From Hypericum androsaemum (Eukaryota; Streptophyta; Magnoliopsida; Malpighiales; Hypericaceae), in the NCBI GenBank assembly GCA_963995505.1, contig OZ023184.1:16118228-16182227 (forward strand): DNA of 64,000 nt, given 5' to 3'. Under the pieces are notes generated by a model. The model searched no databases, had not been told where the DNA came from, and was given only the letters and a program-made list of their open reading frames with translations. Each line of letters opens with the position of its first letter. The stretch's first letter is position 1. Both the position numbers and the translations under genes were made by a program. Below are positions 61,045 through 64,000 of the stretch, piece after piece.

Positions 61045-62689
61045 TCATACAAAATTATATCAACTACAGAAATGTTGTTCTAATATAATTATTTATCTTT
61101 CCTCCAAAAAATGTAATTATATATCTTAAGTTTGAGTTATAAAAATGTACTCATTTTAAAATTAAGAAGAAAGAAGGCTCTTGGTCTTTGTTATCTTAGT
61201 AAACTTTTACTTGAATAAGTCGATTTAGTAAATATCTAGATAATTTTATAAAAATAATAAGGTGGACAAGGGAATGTTTTGGAATTCCTGCGAGTCAGAT
61301 AGTTAGCTGAGTTCTACACATTTTTTTCGCATTATTAACTGCGCTATTCGTGTGTTATTAACTTGATTTTTTAGAATCATGTCTCAAATTTGAATATGAC
61401 AATTGATACTTTATTTGGATATTAGTTATTTCTGGTAAATATGATTTTTATAGACTGAAAAAATATAACAAGACTACTGGATTACCATATAAAATTACTG
61501 TCCCTGACAAGAAGCTAGTTTTATTTTTAACCGTGAAGGTCGGCATAGACACTGACTGATTTATGTTAATGTATCATGTAGCTAGAATGGTGAAAAGCAA
61601 CATGAAAATGAACTCATTTGCTCTGTTTAGTTAAAGATTCAATTTTTTTTACTCTAAAACAAAATTTAAATTCTATTATTACGGACGTCAGAGACCACAA
61701 ATTAATGGAAAATTTTAGAAGGGACGGTGAATTTTTTCAAAAAAGTCACAAGAATCAAGAAATATTTAGATTAACTGGCGAGAGCATTATTTTATCTTAA
61801 CCATATTTCGAGTTCTAATATTTGAAGATACGGTCGTACTCGACTCGAACCTAGATTAATCATTATTTATGAAAGACAAAATAAAACAATTTAATGGTTT
61901 AATTAAAAAAATTTCAGTTATGAATTCGAATGGTGAAGAGACCATAGGATCCGTATAAAGTCAATTAATCTACTTAAGAGAAAACAAGTCTTTGTCTGTA
62001 GTGGACCATCGCTAGAAACCATAGGAAATTTAATTATAAACATTAAGTGGGTAACTAGGGATCCCCAAACCTAAGTCCTTAGTTATTAAGTATAATTTAA
62101 TCAGGATTTTAAAGTGCTCGTTAATTATTGTCACCGATTGTCCTGGTGAACCGATGACGACTGGTTAGATTAAATTTAATTTCCAGATTCTAGAGCCCCA
62201 ATCTTTCTTGACGATGATGATCAATCAGTAAACACGCCTTTAAATAAAACCTCCACTTTTTTCAAATGACATTGACTCTCAACACACCCCTTAAATAATT
62301 TTTTTTGTTGTTGAAGTTTCTACGTAATTTAACTTACCCAACGTGTCATCTGAATCAATCCATTTTAATAATGTGTTAAAAATTTGATATGGAACCCAAG
62401 TTAGTAAATGAGTATGCGAAACCTAGATAATGAACTCCACCTACCAAACGAAACGTCCTTTTCTGCAAATTAGATTCGTGCAACTATGCCTTATTTCTTT
62501 TTTCACTCTGCATAAGTGGAGGGTTTGGAACGTGATTCAAGATCAGTGGGTTCTTGTCTTCAGTACTCCAATAAAGTATTCATAAGCAAATACTGTATTT
62601 GTTTCCGTAAAGGCAAGCGAATGAATGGATTATATTGAAAGGGTTAATACCTTTAAAAAACTGACGGAATTTTGTTGACATTAACATAG
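61045..62689. other. AT-rich intergenic DNA
   Basis: No gene recognised. Confidence 0.4.
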
Positions 62690-62885
62690 TTAAGAGGTTA
62701 TAAGTGCGAAAAATTTACAGTCTTAAAATTTTGGATTGATAGAGATATTTTAACATGGTATCAGAGCAGGATTAATCTTGTAGCTTATTATTGCTCGCAA
62801 GATTCATGTTTCATCACACGTTGGTGAAGTAAAAACCGTTGCAAATTTGAGCCGATGGACTTCATTTGAGGGGTACAGCAAAAAC
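62690..62885 (+). mobile_element. TRIM-like remnant with perfect primer site
   Basis: An LTR-like end (AAAATTTTGGATTGATAGAG ... TTTTAACA) is followed by a perfect methionine-tRNA site TGGTATCAGAGC (62756-62767). Next come an inner block (CATCACACGTTGGTGAAGTA, GCAAATTTGAGCCGATGG) and a purine tract TTTGAGGGG. A second LTR was not found. Confidence 0.6.
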
Positions 62886-63744
62886 AAGTTGCAACTGTGG
62901 TGAATTGTTTATTAGTGGGGAAAATTTTTACCCATTGTCACGATCAAAAGATCATATGCGACTCAAATTTGAATTATTTGGCCATGTCTGTATACCATAT
63001 AGTTCAAAACGAAACTTATTTTGTACACTCTTTTCTAAATTTCACCACTTTCAACAACATTTGGATGCAAACAATATTTGGTAACACAGAGGTCAACGGC
63101 ATCGGCAAAAACTCATTTACACATTTGTTGTGATTTTCAGTTGAAATTATGGCGGAAACGAGAAAGAGTGGAAGATAATTCTTGCAGATATGCTTCCAAT
63201 AACCAAAGCCACATCAGATATTATTCTTGCATTTTGTGATTGAAAATAAAAAAAATTAGATCTCTAATATTATTCATATTTTTGGGTAAATTTTTAATTG
63301 ATAGTAAATATTTAAACATTACAATTTACAACTATTAAACGAGAGTCGGATTCCTTTGTACGTCTCTAAAATTATTTCTTTCCACGTAGCTGCCATCGAC
63401 ATCGTTTGCAGATCTACTTTATTCAATAATATAGATAAATTTTTGCTGTGAGATTTTTCACTATTAATGAAAATTTATTTTCCTCGATCGATTGTAAATC
63501 CCATTTTCTAATGGTTTAGGCGTAGATTTTGACATATATCAGAAGATCTAGCAGACATGATAAAGATTTGCTACTTGAGAATCTGTTTAGAAGTTGCTGA
63601 AGTACACCACGTTATGTAAGCACAAGAAGATTCAAAATTTTGAACCGACCTTGAGTTTATTTCTACGTTATTCACATGAAATTTTGAAATAAAATTCTCA
63701 TTGTTCAATCAACTATTATACACATCACATCGTTTATCATTAGA
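62886..63744. other. Intergenic DNA between two TRIM remnants
   Basis: No gene recognised. The two overlapping frames near 62866-63133 have no motif. Confidence 0.35.
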
Positions 63745-63930
63745 AAAATTGTGTCACATTACTAAGTAATGGTGTTGGACTTGAAGATTCACCTACTTTA
63801 AAATTTTGGTTAGATATAAAGATTTTAATATAATATCAAAGCGAGTTAATCACATGTTATTGTTGCGTTCGCATTACCATCATTTATCGTTCTTAAAAAA
63901 AAATCAACGTCGTGCAAATTTCGGCCCCAT
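63745..63930 (+). mobile_element. TRIM-like remnant
   Basis: GGTGTTGGACTTGAAGATTC ... AAAATTTTGGTTAGATATAA ... TTTTAATA is followed by TAATATCAAAGCGAGTTAAT, a mutated primer site, and an inner GTGCAAATTTCGGCC block. Layout is as in the 14.1 and 62.8 kb copies. It is more decayed. Confidence 0.45.
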
Positions 63931-64000
63931 TCTATAAATTCACTTTGTGATGCCGTTTCTATATACAACGTAAAAGCAGCAAATTGGAGCTTTTGCCCCG

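Noticed and set aside
62756..62767. tRNA gene suggested by TGGTATCAGAGC
   Set aside because: Only the 3' complement of initiator tRNA is present with no cloverleaf; it is a retroelement primer site.

Overview
This window looks like nuclear DNA of a flowering plant, almost certainly a eudicot. It is AT-rich, has spliced genes with GT/AG introns, and carries plant-specific families (NPH3, ERF/ESR2 and a small 'HPGSFRC' protein) among abundant plant-type transposable elements. I cannot name the species from sequence alone.

Only three host genes are well supported. A four-exon BTB/NPH3 gene lies at 25.5-27.9 kb on the + strand and closely resembles Arabidopsis At1g67900. A 76-residue protein with the plant HPGSFRC motif lies at 32.5-32.7 kb on the - strand. 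An intronless AP2/ERF transcription factor of the DORNROESCHEN-LIKE/ESR2 type lies at 46.9-48.0 kb on the - strand. As I recall, relatives of these genes are neighbours in a duplicated pair of Arabidopsis chromosome 1 regions, so the order may be conserved microsynteny.

The rest is mostly transposon-derived or featureless. From left to right: a LINE zinc-finger remnant and a degenerate minisatellite (0-1 kb); a Ty1/copia element on the - strand (3.0-10.9 kb); a 22-bp minisatellite (11.9 kb); a TRIM (14.1 kb); a Pack-MULE carrying fragments of transportin-1 and a TRAPPC2L-like gene (16.1-17.5 kb); a 353-bp MITE of the same family (29.6 kb); a decayed Ty1/copia element on the + strand with clear LTRs, PBS, PPT and target duplication, interrupted by a probable Ty3-type solo LTR (38.1-44.3 kb); and a LINE RNase H tail (45.4-45.9 kb).

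Between 57.0 and 61.0 kb three elements sit almost end to end. They are a 1.5-kb palindromic foldback element with a perfect 9-bp target duplication, a retroposed - strand insert with an A-tail and a 14-bp target duplication, and a second gene-capturing MULE-like element holding a WRKY group IId fragment. TRIM-like remnants are scattered at 14.1, 28.7, 54.5, 62.8 and 63.8 kb.

The most notable system is the MULE-like family: three copies share termini, at least two have picked up host gene pieces, and a third is a short MITE. All assignments come from reading the sequence and remembered family motifs. No database search was run.
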